Of a stretch of DNA of 64,000 bases, positions 1 through 8,033 are shown in pieces. Positions within the stretch are counted from its first letter, which is position 1; each line of letters opens with the position of its first letter. The translations under genes were made by a program, and so were the position numbers. The DNA is from Thiobacillus sp. 0-1251. Its GTDB lineage: Bacteria > Pseudomonadota > Gammaproteobacteria > Burkholderiales > Thiobacillaceae. The notes beneath the pieces were generated by a model. It made no database searches and was not told where the DNA came from. It saw only the letters and a list, made by a program, of their open reading frames with translations. Location of the stretch: NCBI GenBank assembly GCA_001899305.1, contig MKWL01000011.1, positions 62,001-126,000 on the forward strand, written 5' to 3'.

Positions 1-1
1 C

Positions 2-82
2 CGGAAGCATGGTGCGGAGATCGCCTTCCCCACCCGCACCGTGCATCTCGAATCGGCCGCCGAAGAAGCCGCGGCCGACTAG
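2..82 (+). CDS. C-terminal fragment of a likely MscS-family mechanosensitive channel
   Basis: Only the last 26 codons are in the window, ending at a TAG at 80-82. The visible tail contains EIAFPTRTVHL, which resembles the conserved end of the cytoplasmic domain of small-conductance mechanosensitive channels (usually I-x-F-P-x-x-T-V-H). An acidic and alanine-rich tail follows. The family call rests on this one motif, so it is tentative. The start lies outside the window. Confidence 0.5.
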   Translation, partial: RKHGAEIAFPTRTVHLESAAEEAAAD

Positions 83-388
83 CGGCACGCGTCGCTCGCG
101 GCGGCTTTTCCGGGCGGCGAAAGCCATGTGATCGCCTGCAGCCCAGTCCAGCCGCGGAGGCAGTTCGTCCGCCTTGCCAAGACGTGCCCCGCTCCTCATA
201 CTGGCTTGACGAATTGGTCTTTTGGTCAGTCTCCTCCTGCCCCCAGCGGGCACTCTGTCGGCTTTCCTCATTGGCATCATTACCGCGCGCCCGGGCGCGG
301 CTGCCGCAGTTCCACTGCGATCTTTCGCCTATCCACCCATGCCAGCGCACGGCTTCCTCGTGCCTTGGTCATCATGAGGAATCACGCC
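83..388 (+). other. 306-bp gene-free stretch and infA leader
   Basis: No convincing coding frame is seen here. A weak 6-bp hairpin (GGCTTT at 103-108 pairing with AAAGCC at 120-125) follows the upstream gene and could help termination. A GC-rich self-complementary patch lies near 285-300. The rest is pyrimidine-rich and would form an unusually long 5' leader for infA, with a GAGGA ribosome-binding site at 375-379. I do not recognise a riboswitch or a known thermosensor. Confidence 0.4.
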
Positions 389-655
389 ATGGCAAAAGAA
401 GAACTTGTAGAAATGGAAGGCGTCGTCAACGAAGTCCTCCCGCAAACCCGCTTCCGCGTCACGCTGGACAACGGCTTTGAAATCACCGCCTACGCCTCCG
501 GCAAAATGCGCAAGCACCGCATCCGCATCCTGGCCGGCGACAAGGTCACCATCGAAATGTCGCCCTACGACCTCACCAAGGGCCGCATCAATTTCCGCCA
601 CAAGGATAGCCACGTCCAGGCGCCACGGCCGACCGCGCCCAGAAAATTCAACTGA
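389..655 (+). CDS. infA: Translation initiation factor IF-1
   Basis: IF-1 binds the 30S A site and helps IF-2 and IF-3 select the initiator tRNA. The 88-residue product is a single S1/OB-fold domain with the typical opening [17 protein letters not shown] and the core stretch [16 protein letters not shown]. The usual IF-1 is about 72 residues; the extra 16 residues form a basic tail ([14 protein letters not shown]). Such longer copies occur in betaproteobacteria as a second infA outside the ribosomal-protein operon, and no ribosomal genes are seen here. The ATG at 389 has GAGGA upstream. The stop overlaps the next gene's start (TGATG). Confidence 0.93.
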   Translation: MAKEELVEMEGVVNEVLPQTRFRVTLDNGFEITAYASGKMRKHRIRILAGDKVTIEMSPYDLTKGRINFRHKDSHVQAPRPTAPRKFN

Positions 656-960
656 TGCAAGGGCTGGCGGGCATGCACGAAACCGATTCGCCTACTGCTC
701 CCGTGCGCGAAGCCGCCAAGCCGCATCCTCTCGGTGTCTGCAAGGCCTGCGGCGCCATCACCTACCGCAAGGAATCCGTCGGCCAGCGCTGCATCCGCAT
801 CCGGCGCGGGACGCGCTGCAGCGGCATCGTCGCCGTCGCCACGCGGGACGCCTGCTGGAAACAATGCGCGAGCTGCAGCGGCACCGGAAAACGCGACAAC
901 ACACCCTGCACCTATTGCCGCGGCATCGGCTGGAACCTGGCCAAACCCTGGAGCCTGTAA
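655..960 (+). CDS. Small Cys-rich protein with DnaJ-type CxxCxGxG motif
   Basis: This 101-residue protein has two paired-cysteine clusters. CKACGAI lies near residues 30-36, and CASCSGTGKR plus CTYCRGIGW lie near residues 71-92; the last two match the CxxCxGxG zinc-binding repeat of the DnaJ central domain. There is no J domain. The ATG at 655 overlaps the infA stop codon, so translation is probably coupled; an internal Met at 673 is an alternative start. It may bind zinc and act on RNA or protein folding, but the function is unknown. Confidence 0.7.
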   Translation: MQGLAGMHETDSPTAPVREAAKPHPLGVCKACGAITYRKESVGQRCIRIRRGTRCSGIVAVATRDACWKQCASCSGTGKRDNTPCTYCRGIGWNLAKPWSL

Positions 961-1086
961 GTCCCAGCGGCCTGACGCCGGGTGGCGCGACCGCATGACA
1001 TAATGTTCCGGCCTTCCACGCCGTAAACCCACTTAACCATGCATGGAAGTCGGGCCATCACTGCGTCCGTCACGAACCCCTATCCG

Positions 1087-2001
1087 ATGCGCTCCATCAC
1101 CCGCCGTATTTTCCTCTGCCTGTTGGCAGGTCTCAGTGTTCCCGTCCTGGCCCAGGATCTGCCGCCCCTCTCCCATGCGGTAACGGGGAGCGACACCGAC
1201 TACACCATCAAGCAAGGCGATTCCCTGACCGCCATCGGCGCCCGCTTCGGCCTGGCGCCCAAACTGCTGGCCCGGCAGAACGGCCTGCCCGTCAACGCCA
1301 GGCTCCACCCCGGCCAGCAGCTGCACGTCCATCATCCCCACATCGTCCCGGCGACGCTCGACGACGGCATCCTCGTCAACTTGCCGCAAAGCATGCTGTT
1401 CAACTTCAGCCAGGGCACGCTGGTTTCCGCCTATCCCGTCGGCCTGGGCAAGCCCAGCTGGCCCACCCCGCAGGGCGAATTCAGGATCGTCAATCGGCAG
1501 GCGAACAAGCCCTGGCTGGTGCCCAAATCGATCCAGGAGGAAATGCGCCGCGAAGGGAAAATCGTGCAGGAGGAAGTGCCCCCCGGCCCCGACAACCCCC
1601 TGGGCAAACACTGGCTCGGCTTGAATCTGTGGGGCTACGGCATCCACGGCACCATCGCGCCGGCGAGCGTCTACCATTTCCAGAGCCATGGCTGCATTCG
1701 TCTGCATCCCGATGATATTGCGGAACTTTTCGACCAGGTGCGGATCGGAACGCAGGGACGTCTCATTTACCAGCCGGTTTTGCTGGCGGTGATCGAAGAC
1801 GGCCGCATCCTGCTCGAAGTCCATCGGGACATCTACAAGAAGGGAATCGATCCCGCGCGAACCGTGCGCGATCTGGCTGCAGCCAACGGCTTGAGCCAGG
1901 CCATCGATTGGCCTAAAGTGGACGCCGTAATCGCCGCTCAGGATGGATTGGCCGAGGAAGTAGGCCATCTGCCAAGCAACGGATTGAAAGGACAACCATG
2001 A
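1087..2001 (+). CDS. L,D-transpeptidase with LysM domain (YkuD family)
   Basis: An exported cell-wall enzyme expected to form 3-3 peptidoglycan crosslinks or attach proteins to peptidoglycan. From the ATG at 1087 it has a signal peptide (MRSITRRIFLCLLAG, cleavage near VLA-QD), then a LysM peptidoglycan-binding domain (YTIKQGDSLTAIGARFGL), then a YkuD catalytic domain. The catalytic motif is present as HGTIAP followed by SHGCIRLHPDD, where His, Ser, Gly, Cys and Arg match the family signature. A longer frame starts at 1039, but that would place 16 polar residues before the signal sequence. Its stop overlaps the start of the DUF882 peptidase gene (ATGA), so the two wall enzymes are probably co-translated. 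Confidence 0.88.
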   Translation: MRSITRRIFLCLLAGLSVPVLAQDLPPLSHAVTGSDTDYTIKQGDSLTAIGARFGLAPKLLARQNGLPVNARLHPGQQLHVHHPHIVPATLDDGILVNLPQSMLFNFSQGTLVSAYPVGLGKPSWPTPQGEFRIVNRQANKPWLVPKSIQEEMRREGKIVQEEVPPGPDNPLGKHWLGLNLWGYGIHGTIAPASVYHFQSHGCIRLHPDDIAELFDQVRIGTQGRLIYQPVLLAVIEDGRILLEVHRDIYKKGIDPARTVRDLAAANGLSQAIDWPKVDAVIAAQDGLAEEVGHLPSNGLKGQP

Positions 2002-2540
2002 AGCACGTCAGCCGACGCAAATTTCTCAAACTGGGCCTGCTGGCCGCCGCGATGCCGCTGCCGGCCTCCGCCAGCGCATGGCTGGCTGCGCCCGAGCGCC
2101 GACTGAGCTTCCACAACCTGCACACCGGCGAGAACCTCGACCTGCCCTACTGGGTGCAGGGCGACTACGTTCCGGACGCGCTCGCCGAAATCAATCACGT
2201 CCTGCGCGACTACCGCACCGACCAGGTCGCCGCCATCGACACCCGCTTGCTGGACCTGCTCGACCGCGTCAAGGCCCAACTCGGTACGTCCAAGCCCTTC
2301 CAGGTCATTTCCGGCTATCGTTCTCCCGCCACCAACCACATGCTGTCGGAACGTTCCTCCGGCGTCGCCAAACACAGCCTGCACATGGAAGGCAAAGCCA
2401 TCGACATCCGCATTCCCGGCGTGGCGCTGGCCGACCTGCGCAAAACCGGGCTCGCGCTGCAAGGCGGCGGCGTCGGCTACTATCCGGCTTCCGACTTCGT
2501 GCATCTGGACGTCGGACGCGTACGGACCTGGGGCGGCTAG
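1998..2540 (+). CDS. Tat-exported DUF882/YcbK (MepK-like) murein peptidase
   Basis: This 180-residue protein starts with a twin-arginine signal (SRRKFLKLGLLAAA) and continues with a peptidase M15-like DUF882 domain. Zinc-site residues are visible in the order H-S-L-H-M-E-G-K-A-I-D-I and later FVHLDVG, as in E. coli MepK, which cuts 3-3 crosslinks. It overlaps the upstream L,D-transpeptidase by four bases (ATGA). This pairs an enzyme that makes 3-3 bonds with one that may cut them. The family call is firm; the substrate is inferred from homologues. Confidence 0.88.
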   Translation: MKHVSRRKFLKLGLLAAAMPLPASASAWLAAPERRLSFHNLHTGENLDLPYWVQGDYVPDALAEINHVLRDYRTDQVAAIDTRLLDLLDRVKAQLGTSKPFQVISGYRSPATNHMLSERSSGVAKHSLHMEGKAIDIRIPGVALADLRKTGLALQGGGVGYYPASDFVHLDVGRVRTWGG

Positions 2541-2708
2541 ACCGCACAACGCCTTTCCGGCCGCAATCGTTCGACGTAGGGCCGGCGAATTGAAGACCGC
2601 TTCATGGGCACCGACGCGTGCCCGACGACATTTTCCTGCACCAGGGTGAAACCCCGTCCCGATCCGACCGGTCGAACCAGTCCCACTTGCATGCCAAGGA
2701 GGACTGTC

Positions 2709-3098
2709 ATGACCCCCTCTCGGGACCCACGTCCGGCGGCCTATCTCATCATTCTGCTCGGACTCGGGCTGGCCGCCGCCGCCGCCCTCGTTCCCTTCTA
2801 CAACGTCGCCTATCTGCTCGAACCCGGCATCCTGCTGGCCGTGCTGATGCCCTTCCTGCTCTATGGCCTGTTCATCGAAAGCCTGCGCGGTTCCTGGCTG
2901 CTCGCCACCGGTCTGCTGCTGCTCGCAGCCAATCTGGTGCTGGTCGCATTCGAACGCTACCTCCGTTACGACAGCTACGCAGACGATTTGATCTACTGGG
3001 TGCCGACACTGGCAGCGGTGGTCGTGCTGCCGATCGCCTATCGGCTGGGCCGACGCGCCGACGAAGCCGATCCATCCGGCACGCCCTCACCCGGCTAG
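2709..3098 (+). CDS. Small multi-pass membrane protein of unknown function
   Basis: The 129-residue product has about four hydrophobic segments between residues 12 and 120 and a short acidic tail rich in Asp, Ser and Pro. The ATG at 2709 is chosen because a strong ribosome-binding site (AAGGAGG, 2697-2703) sits just upstream; a longer open frame from 2604 has no such signal. I recognise no family. It precedes the SHOCT and Spy-like genes on the same strand, separated by about 110 bases, so it may belong to an envelope-stress group. Confidence 0.65.
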   Translation: MTPSRDPRPAAYLIILLGLGLAAAAALVPFYNVAYLLEPGILLAVLMPFLLYGLFIESLRGSWLLATGLLLLAANLVLVAFERYLRYDSYADDLIYWVPTLAAVVVLPIAYRLGRRADEADPSGTPSPG

Positions 3099-3210
3099 GG
3101 GCCGCACCGTTTGTATTCGGGCCATGCGCGACTATATTGAGTTGGCAACCGGCTGAAGCCATCTACCCGGATCACCCGCTTTCCCTGCAACCCAAACGAC
3201 TCAGGACGCC

Positions 3211-3480
3211 ATGTACGGCCCATACAATCACAGTTGGATGTTCGATGGCGGATTCGGCCTGCTGTTCGGTGGCGTGTGGATGCTCCTGATGTGGGGAATT
3301 CCCCTTCTCCTCGTCATCGCCCTGCTGAAATACCTGTTTTTCAGGCCGCACGACAAGCGCAGCCCCGACATCCGGCCAGAGCAGAAAACGCCCCTCGACA
3401 TTCTCAAGGAAAGCTACGCGCGCGGCGACCTCAGCCGCGACGAGTACCTGCAGAAACGCGACGACCTCCTGGAAAAATAG
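3211..3480 (+). CDS. SHOCT-domain small membrane protein
   Basis: This 89-residue protein has one membrane segment (residues 15-45) after an N-terminal stretch rich in Tyr, Phe, Met and Gly. It ends in a SHOCT motif (LDILKESYARGDLSRDEY), a short C-terminal oligomerisation module found in many small bacterial proteins. Similar proteins are common near copper or envelope-stress genes. The next gene downstream encodes a Met/Gly-rich Spy-like protein, which supports a shared envelope or metal-stress role, although that link is inference. Confidence 0.75.
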   Translation: MYGPYNHSWMFDGGFGLLFGGVWMLLMWGIPLLLVIALLKYLFFRPHDKRSPDIRPEQKTPLDILKESYARGDLSRDEYLQKRDDLLEK

Positions 3481-3537
3481 GCAGCACGCACGAATGTCCG
3501 CCCCCTTCCTCGCCCCCTCTCTTGAAAGGAGATTGCC

Positions 3538-4161
3538 ATGAACATCACACGACCCAGCCAGCTTGCCGCCTTCGGACTTGCCGCCCTCTTGAGTGGAACC
3601 GCCCCGGCCCTTCTGGCGGCCGATCCGCCTCCTCCCCCGCAATATGGGCCCGGCATGATGAACGGTTATGGCGGCTATGGAATGGGCCCCGGCATGATGG
3701 GTGGCTATGGCGGCTATGGCATGGGTCCCGGCATGATGGGCGGTGGCTATGGCGGATATGGCATGGGCCCCGGGATGATGGGCGGTTATGGCGGCTACGG
3801 AATGGGTCCCGGCATGATGGGTGGGGGCATGATGGGACCGTATTGGGGTAGCGGGCTCGACCTGACCCCGGACCAGCAAGCCAAGATCAACAAGATCCAG
3901 GACGAGACCCGCAAGGCGCACTGGGCGCTGATGGGCGAGATGATGAACCAGCAGGCCAAGCTGCGCGACCTGAACCTGGCGCCGAAGCGGGACAATGCCG
4001 CAATCGACGCGGCCTACAAGGAATTCGGCAAGCTCCAGCAACAAATGTACGATTCCGCGGTGGCGGCGCACAAACGCATGGAGGCCGTCCTCACCAAGGA
4101 ACAGCAGGAAAAGCTGCGCGATTATTGGCGCAAGGGCTGGACACCCAACCCCGAAAAATGA
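3538..4161 (+). CDS. Spy/CpxP-like periplasmic protein with Met-Gly-Tyr repeats
   Basis: The 207-residue product has a signal peptide ending near LLAADPP. Next come four near-identical GYGGYGMGPGMMG units (about residues 42-93). The C-terminal domain is helical and resembles Spy/CpxP: LTPDQQAKINKIQDETR is an LTxxQ motif, and a related LTKEQQEKLRDYW lies near residue 183. Spy proteins act as ATP-independent periplasmic chaperones and metal or stress sensors. The methionine-rich repeat could bind Cu(I), which is inferred from composition only. A GAAAGGAG ribosome-binding site precedes the ATG. Confidence 0.82.
   Translation: MNITRPSQLAAFGLAALLSGTAPALLAADPPPPPQYGPGMMNGYGGYGMGPGMMGGYGGYGMGPGMMGGGYGGYGMGPGMMGGYGGYGMGPGMMGGGMMGPYWGSGLDLTPDQQAKINKIQDETRKAHWALMGEMMNQQAKLRDLNLAPKRDNAAIDAAYKEFGKLQQQMYDSAVAAHKRMEAVLTKEQQEKLRDYWRKGWTPNPEK
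3655..3830 (+). repeat. In-gene tandem repeat (about 39-42 bp units, four copies)
   Basis: Four direct repeats each encode GYGGYGMGPGMMG, with one-glycine differences between units. They sit inside the Spy-like gene and preserve its frame. Units differ at third codon positions, so they are not freshly duplicated, yet copy number could still change by slippage without breaking the frame. Confidence 0.85.
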
Positions 4162-4189
4162 GCAGGCCGGCCGACTCCCGCCGCACCGA

Positions 4190-4894
4190 TCACCAGGGAA
4201 TCTCGGTGCCGTTGTAGCGGAAGAAACGCCCGTTCAGCGCCATCTGGAAATTGTCCACCAGGGCGCGCATGCCGCGCACGCTCTGTGCCGGGGTGAGCAT
4301 CGCATCCGGGCCACCCATGCGGGTGCCCACCCAGCCCGGATGCAGCAGCAGGACGCCGATGCCCTGTTGCGCCAACGCATGCGACAGTCCCTTCATGGCG
4401 GCATTCAACGCCGCCTTGCTGGAACGGTAGGCATAGTTCCCCGGCGCGCCGATCTCGGTGATGGAGCCCATATGGCTGCTGATCGCCACCACCAGTTTCT
4501 TCTCGCTGCGGGCCAGATGGCCGGCGAAGGCCTCGCTCACCCGCACCGCCCCCAGGGTGTTGACGGCGAACGTGCGCAGCCAGACGTCATAGTCGATGCC
4601 GCCGAACGCATCCATGAACTTGTCCAGATACACGCCCGCATTGTTGAGCAGCACGTCGATGCGGGCGCCCTCCAGGTCGAGCTGCAGCGTGCGCAGCTGC
4701 TCGCCGTCGGTCACGTCGAGCCGATGCACGCTGAGGCGCGGATGCCGGCCGGCCAGGGCCTTGAGTTCGTCGGCCGCCTCGGGATGGCGGCACGTGGCGA
4801 TCACCTGCCAGCCAGCCTCGGCGTACTGCCGCGCCCATTCCAGTCCGAGGCCGCGGTTGGCGCCGGTGATCAGTATGCCGGGGAGCGTGTTCAT
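4190..4894 (-). CDS. Short-chain dehydrogenase/reductase (SDR)
   Basis: A 234-residue classical SDR that should use NAD(P)H on an unknown carbonyl or alcohol substrate. The cofactor motif is TGANRGLG near the N-terminus, NNAG occurs near residue 86, and the catalytic Ser and YxxxK appear as ISS and YRSSK. The start at 4894 is preferred because GGAG precedes it and the Rossmann fold begins at once (ILITGANRGLG). The longer frame to 4972 would run toward the divergent gene's promoter. Overall it looks like the carbonyl reductase or CsgA-type branch of the family. Confidence 0.85.
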   Translation of the reverse strand: MNTLPGILITGANRGLGLEWARQYAEAGWQVIATCRHPEAADELKALAGRHPRLSVHRLDVTDGEQLRTLQLDLEGARIDVLLNNAGVYLDKFMDAFGGIDYDVWLRTFAVNTLGAVRVSEAFAGHLARSEKKLVVAISSHMGSITEIGAPGNYAYRSSKAALNAAMKGLSHALAQQGIGVLLLHPGWVGTRMGGPDAMLTPAQSVRGMRALVDNFQMALNGRFFRYNGTEIPW

Positions 4895-5016
4895 CGGAAG
4901 ATTCTCCAGACCTGTCCTCTTTTGTATAGACGGCAACTGCCCCGTACGGGCGCTTTCCTTTGTCCCTTGCATCGGCTTTACTGGAACGATACGGTCCGGA
5001 AGAAAGCGACTCTGCC

Positions 5017-5634
5017 ATGAAGGAAATCCTGCCCGGCGTATTTCACTGGAAGACCTTCCACGAAGGCATCCAGGCCTACGTCCATTCCTATTACACCAAC
5101 GCCACCGACCCGCCCGTGCTGATCGATCCGCGCGTGCCGGCGCAAGGCATCGAATGGTTCGCGGCGCACGGCGCGCCGCAGCACGTCTACCTGACCAACC
5201 GCCATCACTATCGCCACAGCGACCGCTTCGCCGAACGCTACGGCGCGCAGATCTGGTGCCACAAGGACGGCCTGCACGAATTCACCCACGGCGAAAAAGT
5301 GCGCGGCTTCAGCCACGGCAAGACCCTGCCAGGCGGCGTGCTCGCTCTCAAGGTCGCGGCGCTGTGTCCCGAGGAAACCGCGCTCCATCTGCCCTTGCAC
5401 GGCGGCATCCTGAGCCTCGGCGACGCCATCGTGCGCGAACGGGGCCGGCTCGGTTTCGTGCCGGACGCCTACATGGGCGACGACCCCGAAGGCGTCAAGC
5501 GTGGCCTGCGCAAGGCCTTCCTCAAGCACCTGCGCGAACGCGAGTTCGACCACCTGTTGTTCGCCCACGGTGCACCCTGGATCGGCGGCGCCCGAGCAGG
5601 CTTGCACGCATTCCTCGACAGGCTCGAGCGGTAG
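5017..5634 (+). CDS. Metallo-beta-lactamase-fold protein lacking the HxHxDH motif
   Basis: The 205-residue protein has the layout of an MBL-fold hydrolase: a beta-rich start with VLIDPR, a short motif after VYLTN, and a C-terminal LLFAHGAPW. Where active enzymes carry HxHxDH it reads NRHHYRHSD, so metal binding is probably altered or lost. The ATG at 5017 gives a natural start (MKEILPGVFHW); the upstream Met at 4960 would overlap the divergent SDR promoter. A catalytic role cannot be assumed. Confidence 0.7.
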   Translation: MKEILPGVFHWKTFHEGIQAYVHSYYTNATDPPVLIDPRVPAQGIEWFAAHGAPQHVYLTNRHHYRHSDRFAERYGAQIWCHKDGLHEFTHGEKVRGFSHGKTLPGGVLALKVAALCPEETALHLPLHGGILSLGDAIVRERGRLGFVPDAYMGDDPEGVKRGLRKAFLKHLREREFDHLLFAHGAPWIGGARAGLHAFLDRLER

Positions 5635-5652
5635 CGGACTCGCACAGATATC

Positions 5653-5690
5653 CAAAAAAACAGGGGCCAGGCATGACCTGGCCCCTGTTG
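5653..5690 (-). terminator. Rho-independent terminator, mainly for the minus-strand gene
   Basis: An 11-bp perfect stem (CAGGGGCCAGG at 5661-5671 with its complement at 5677-5687) has a 5-base loop. A run of seven A on the plus strand at 5654-5660 reads as a T-run for transcription coming from the gene at 5706-6194. It can also stall plus-strand transcription from the MBL-like gene, though the T-run there is weak. Confidence 0.8.
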
Positions 5691-5705
5691 CGATGCGCGA
5701 CCCGC

Positions 5706-6194
5706 TTACATGCCGCCGAGGTCGTCGATGGCATCGACCACGATGCTGGTGCCGATCGCGATCATCAGGATATCGCCGGCCACCCGCACATACTTATGGC
5801 CGACAGGCGGCACGCCGAGGCTCACCACGACCCGCGGGGGCAGATCGTAGACCACCACGTCGCGCGGCAACGGCCGGCCGAGCTGCCATTTCCTGGCCTG
5901 GCCGGGCGGCATGCAGCCGTTGTGCTTCTTCGCGAGTCCCGGCGGGCAATGCCCGCGCTTGAAACTGTCCGCGTAATACTCGCGCACGACTTCACGCTGG
6001 CGGTCGCCGAAATGCACGCTCACCCGGACGTCGCCGCGCGATTCCCTGCGGTCGTCGTCATGACCGCCCTTCGCGGCCTTGTCCGGCTTGCCATGACCGG
6101 CCCAGTCCGGTTTGTCGGCCAGGCCCGGGCCGGCAGCGAAAAAGCAGGTCACGAACAGGGCAAGGGCAATGTGCTTTGATAAGGAAACGCGCAT
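5706..6194 (-). CDS. Exported RcnB/CigR-like protein
   Basis: The 162-residue product has a signal peptide (SKHIALALFVTCFFAAG) followed by a charged Lys/Asp/His-rich linker. A C-terminal part has PPGLAKKHNGCMPPGQARKW and a final hydrophobic stretch (ILMIAIGTSIVVDAI). This arrangement resembles RcnB-type and CigR-type periplasmic or inner-membrane proteins. The start at 6194 (Met before the signal) is preferred over the longer frame to 6233. The exact role is unknown. Confidence 0.65.
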   Translation of the reverse strand: MRVSLSKHIALALFVTCFFAAGPGLADKPDWAGHGKPDKAAKGGHDDDRRESRGDVRVSVHFGDRQREVVREYYADSFKRGHCPPGLAKKHNGCMPPGQARKWQLGRPLPRDVVVYDLPPRVVVSLGVPPVGHKYVRVAGDILMIAIGTSIVVDAIDDLGGM

Positions 6195-6314
6195 GGAAAC
6201 TCCAGTCGTCAGGGAAAGGGACTGCGTGCCCAATCTCGTTCGGACACCCAGCGAGAAGATACCCGAATTCCCCCCATCATTCGACCCGCCTGCGGCGGAC
6301 TCTGGCGCCCGCGC

Positions 6315-6566
6315 TTACGGCTTACGTCCGGGCTCGGCGCAGCGGATAATTGCCGCGTTGGTCTTCAGCTTCAGGCAGCGGCGCATGTCGCGTCCCTGCC
6401 GCCGCATCGGTTTGTTCGGCGCCATCTGCGCCGGCGCCTGGACCGTGGCCGGCGCTTCAGCCGTGTCGGCCGGTGCAGCCGCAGCAGCCGGCATGGCGTC
6501 CTGCGCCAGGGCAAGATTGGCCGCGCACAGCAGCGGCAGCGTCATCCATCCGATTGTCCTTTTCAT
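6315..6566 (-). CDS. Small exported Ala/Pro-rich protein
   Basis: This 83-residue protein has a clear signal peptide (MKRTIGWMTLPLLCAANLALA), an Ala/Pro-rich low-complexity middle and a short basic tail with two Cys (RCLKLK and IRCAEPG). Such proteins are usually annotated as hypothetical periplasmic proteins. A GAGGAGG-like ribosome-binding site precedes the start. No function can be assigned. Confidence 0.6.
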   Translation of the reverse strand: MKRTIGWMTLPLLCAANLALAQDAMPAAAAAPADTAEAPATVQAPAQMAPNKPMRRQGRDMRRCLKLKTNAAIIRCAEPGRKP

Positions 6567-6609
6567 AACGACCTCCTCTCATGATTCGTGAACCCGCAGG
6601 CACCCGCGC

Positions 6610-7203
6610 CTACGCCAAACCGGGAATCCCACCAGGATGATCGTCGGCCACTTCGCCCGTCACCGCATCGCCCACCCGAATCGTGCCGCCAACCAGGATA
6701 CGGGCATTCACCCCGCCATGGCCGCGCATCGCGTTGTAGCCGCCCGGTCCCAGCACCGCCTCCATACGCGAACAGGGATCGCAATGCCCCGTCACTTCCA
6801 GCACCACCCCGGCGCCAATGCGCAGCACCAACGGCCGGTCGCGAAACAGCGCATGCGCCGCCAGCAGGTTCAGGCCCGACACCACCAGATTGCGTCGCAG
6901 CCACGCCGCCTCGATCTGCGTCCACCCGGTCAGTGCCGCGATCACCGGCAGATGCTCCGCCTGGATCAGCGTCACCTGCCTTTTGCCGCCCGCCACCCGG
7001 CTGCGCGACGGTTGCGCGTAGTGGTCGCCCTCGACCCCGCAGGCGGCGATCGCTTGTACGGCATCGACCGCAACCACTTCGCCCCGACGCTCGGGCCGAA
7101 TATAAATCGCCTCGATCCGGCCCGGACGGGCAAAGCAGGTCGTCAGGTCGCGCAGGCCGGCGGCGTCCGGGACGACCGCCGGTCGATCCGGTCCCGGACT
7201 CAT
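6610..7203 (-). CDS. MOSC-domain protein
   Basis: The 197-residue protein carries a MOSC domain, the sulfur-carrier fold found in molybdenum cofactor sulfurases and YiiM-type reductases. Visible signals are [11 protein letters not shown] at the N-terminal strand, VEGDHY, and the conserved cysteine in [10 protein letters not shown]. It probably handles sulfur or a molybdenum-cofactor-dependent reaction, with the partner unknown. The ATG at 7203 overlaps the stop of the small upstream gene (ATGA), which supports this start over the longer frame reaching 7485. Confidence 0.85.
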   Translation of the reverse strand: MSPGPDRPAVVPDAAGLRDLTTCFARPGRIEAIYIRPERRGEVVAVDAVQAIAACGVEGDHYAQPSRSRVAGGKRQVTLIQAEHLPVIAALTGWTQIEAAWLRRNLVVSGLNLLAAHALFRDRPLVLRIGAGVVLEVTGHCDPCSRMEAVLGPGGYNAMRGHGGVNARILVGGTIRVGDAVTGEVADDHPGGIPGLA

Positions 7204-7292
7204 GCCAGCAGCCGCTGGAGCCACCACGCCAGCCCGCCCACCACGCTCAGGCAAATCAGGCAGGCCAGCAGGATCTTGACGAATCGAGGCAT
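7200..7292 (-). CDS. 30-residue single-membrane-span protein
   Basis: A short frame from the ATG at 7292 encodes 30 residues: a basic start (MPRFVK), a hydrophobic helix ([18 protein letters not shown]) and a short basic end. Its stop overlaps the MOSC gene start (ATGA), and it lies 20 bases after the nitroreductase stop on the same strand. That position between two tightly packed genes is the main reason to believe it is translated. No family is recognised. Confidence 0.5.
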   Translation of the reverse strand: MPRFVKILLACLICLSVVGGLAWWLQRLLA

Positions 7293-7312
7293 GGGCAAGG
7301 TCGCGTGATTCG

Positions 7313-7930
7313 CTATTTATCGCTGCCGGCCGGATACCCCACCGTTTGCGCAAGCGTGATGCGCTGATGCGGGCCCAGCCCCAGGGCAGCGCCCAGCGCC
7401 GCGCGATCGAGCTGGCCGCGCACCACTCCGGCGAGGCCGGCCGACGCGCAATAGAGATACACATTCTGGGCAATGAAACCGGCATCGGTTGCGCTATAGA
7501 ACGCCGCTTCTTCCGCGCTGGCCTCGCCCGTCCGGTCGAGGTCCGCCACGTACACCAGGTTCAGCGGCGCAGTCGCCACGAAATCCTGCACACCCGCCAG
7601 CGGCCGGAGATCGCCGGCCACCATCCGGGACAAGACATGCGTCGGCGGATCGTAGCGATACGCGCCCTCTGAGGTGATCACGAGCACATCGGTCTCGCGC
7701 CAATCGCGTGCCGACGGCGCCGTGCGCTGCCCCGTGCCCGCCCGGTTCACGCCGTTCGCCGCCCACAGCAGGTTCGACAGCACCTGCAACGGCAACGCCC
7801 TGCCATCGAACTCCCGCGCCGACTGCCGCGCCTTCAATGCCTGCATCAAGGGTATGCCGCCCACCTTTTCGGGCGGGGGCAGCCTGATCGCGCCGGTTTC
7901 CGGTACCTGTCCCGCTTCCATCGTGCTCAT
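7313..7930 (-). CDS. Nitroreductase-family (SagB-like) oxidoreductase
   Basis: A 205-residue flavoprotein of the nitroreductase superfamily. The FMN-contact motif is RQSAREFDG, followed by [13 protein letters not shown] and a C-terminal QTVGYP. It would use NAD(P)H to reduce an unknown acceptor. The ATG at 7930 has GAGGTGGGG upstream; a GTG nine bases earlier is less likely. It appears to head an operon with the 30-residue membrane protein and the MOSC protein. Confidence 0.85.
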   Translation of the reverse strand: MSTMEAGQVPETGAIRLPPPEKVGGIPLMQALKARQSAREFDGRALPLQVLSNLLWAANGVNRAGTGQRTAPSARDWRETDVLVITSEGAYRYDPPTHVLSRMVAGDLRPLAGVQDFVATAPLNLVYVADLDRTGEASAEEAAFYSATDAGFIAQNVYLYCASAGLAGVVRGQLDRAALGAALGLGPHQRITLAQTVGYPAGSDK

Positions 7931-8033
7931 CGTCCCCACCTCGTCGTGATTGCGTCCTTGCTGTATGGCGCTTATTCCACTCTAGACCGTTTATGCCGTT
8001 CGACCTGCCGAAACAGCAAGGCGTCCGGACGCC

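Noticed and set aside
3655-3830. CRISPR-like repeat
   Set aside because: The units are contiguous, keep the reading frame of the Spy-like gene and encode a peptide repeat.
4596-6179. A 527-codon plus-strand frame
   Set aside because: It overlaps the SDR, MBL and RcnB-like genes in other frames and has only Arg/Pro/Ala-rich low-complexity sequence.
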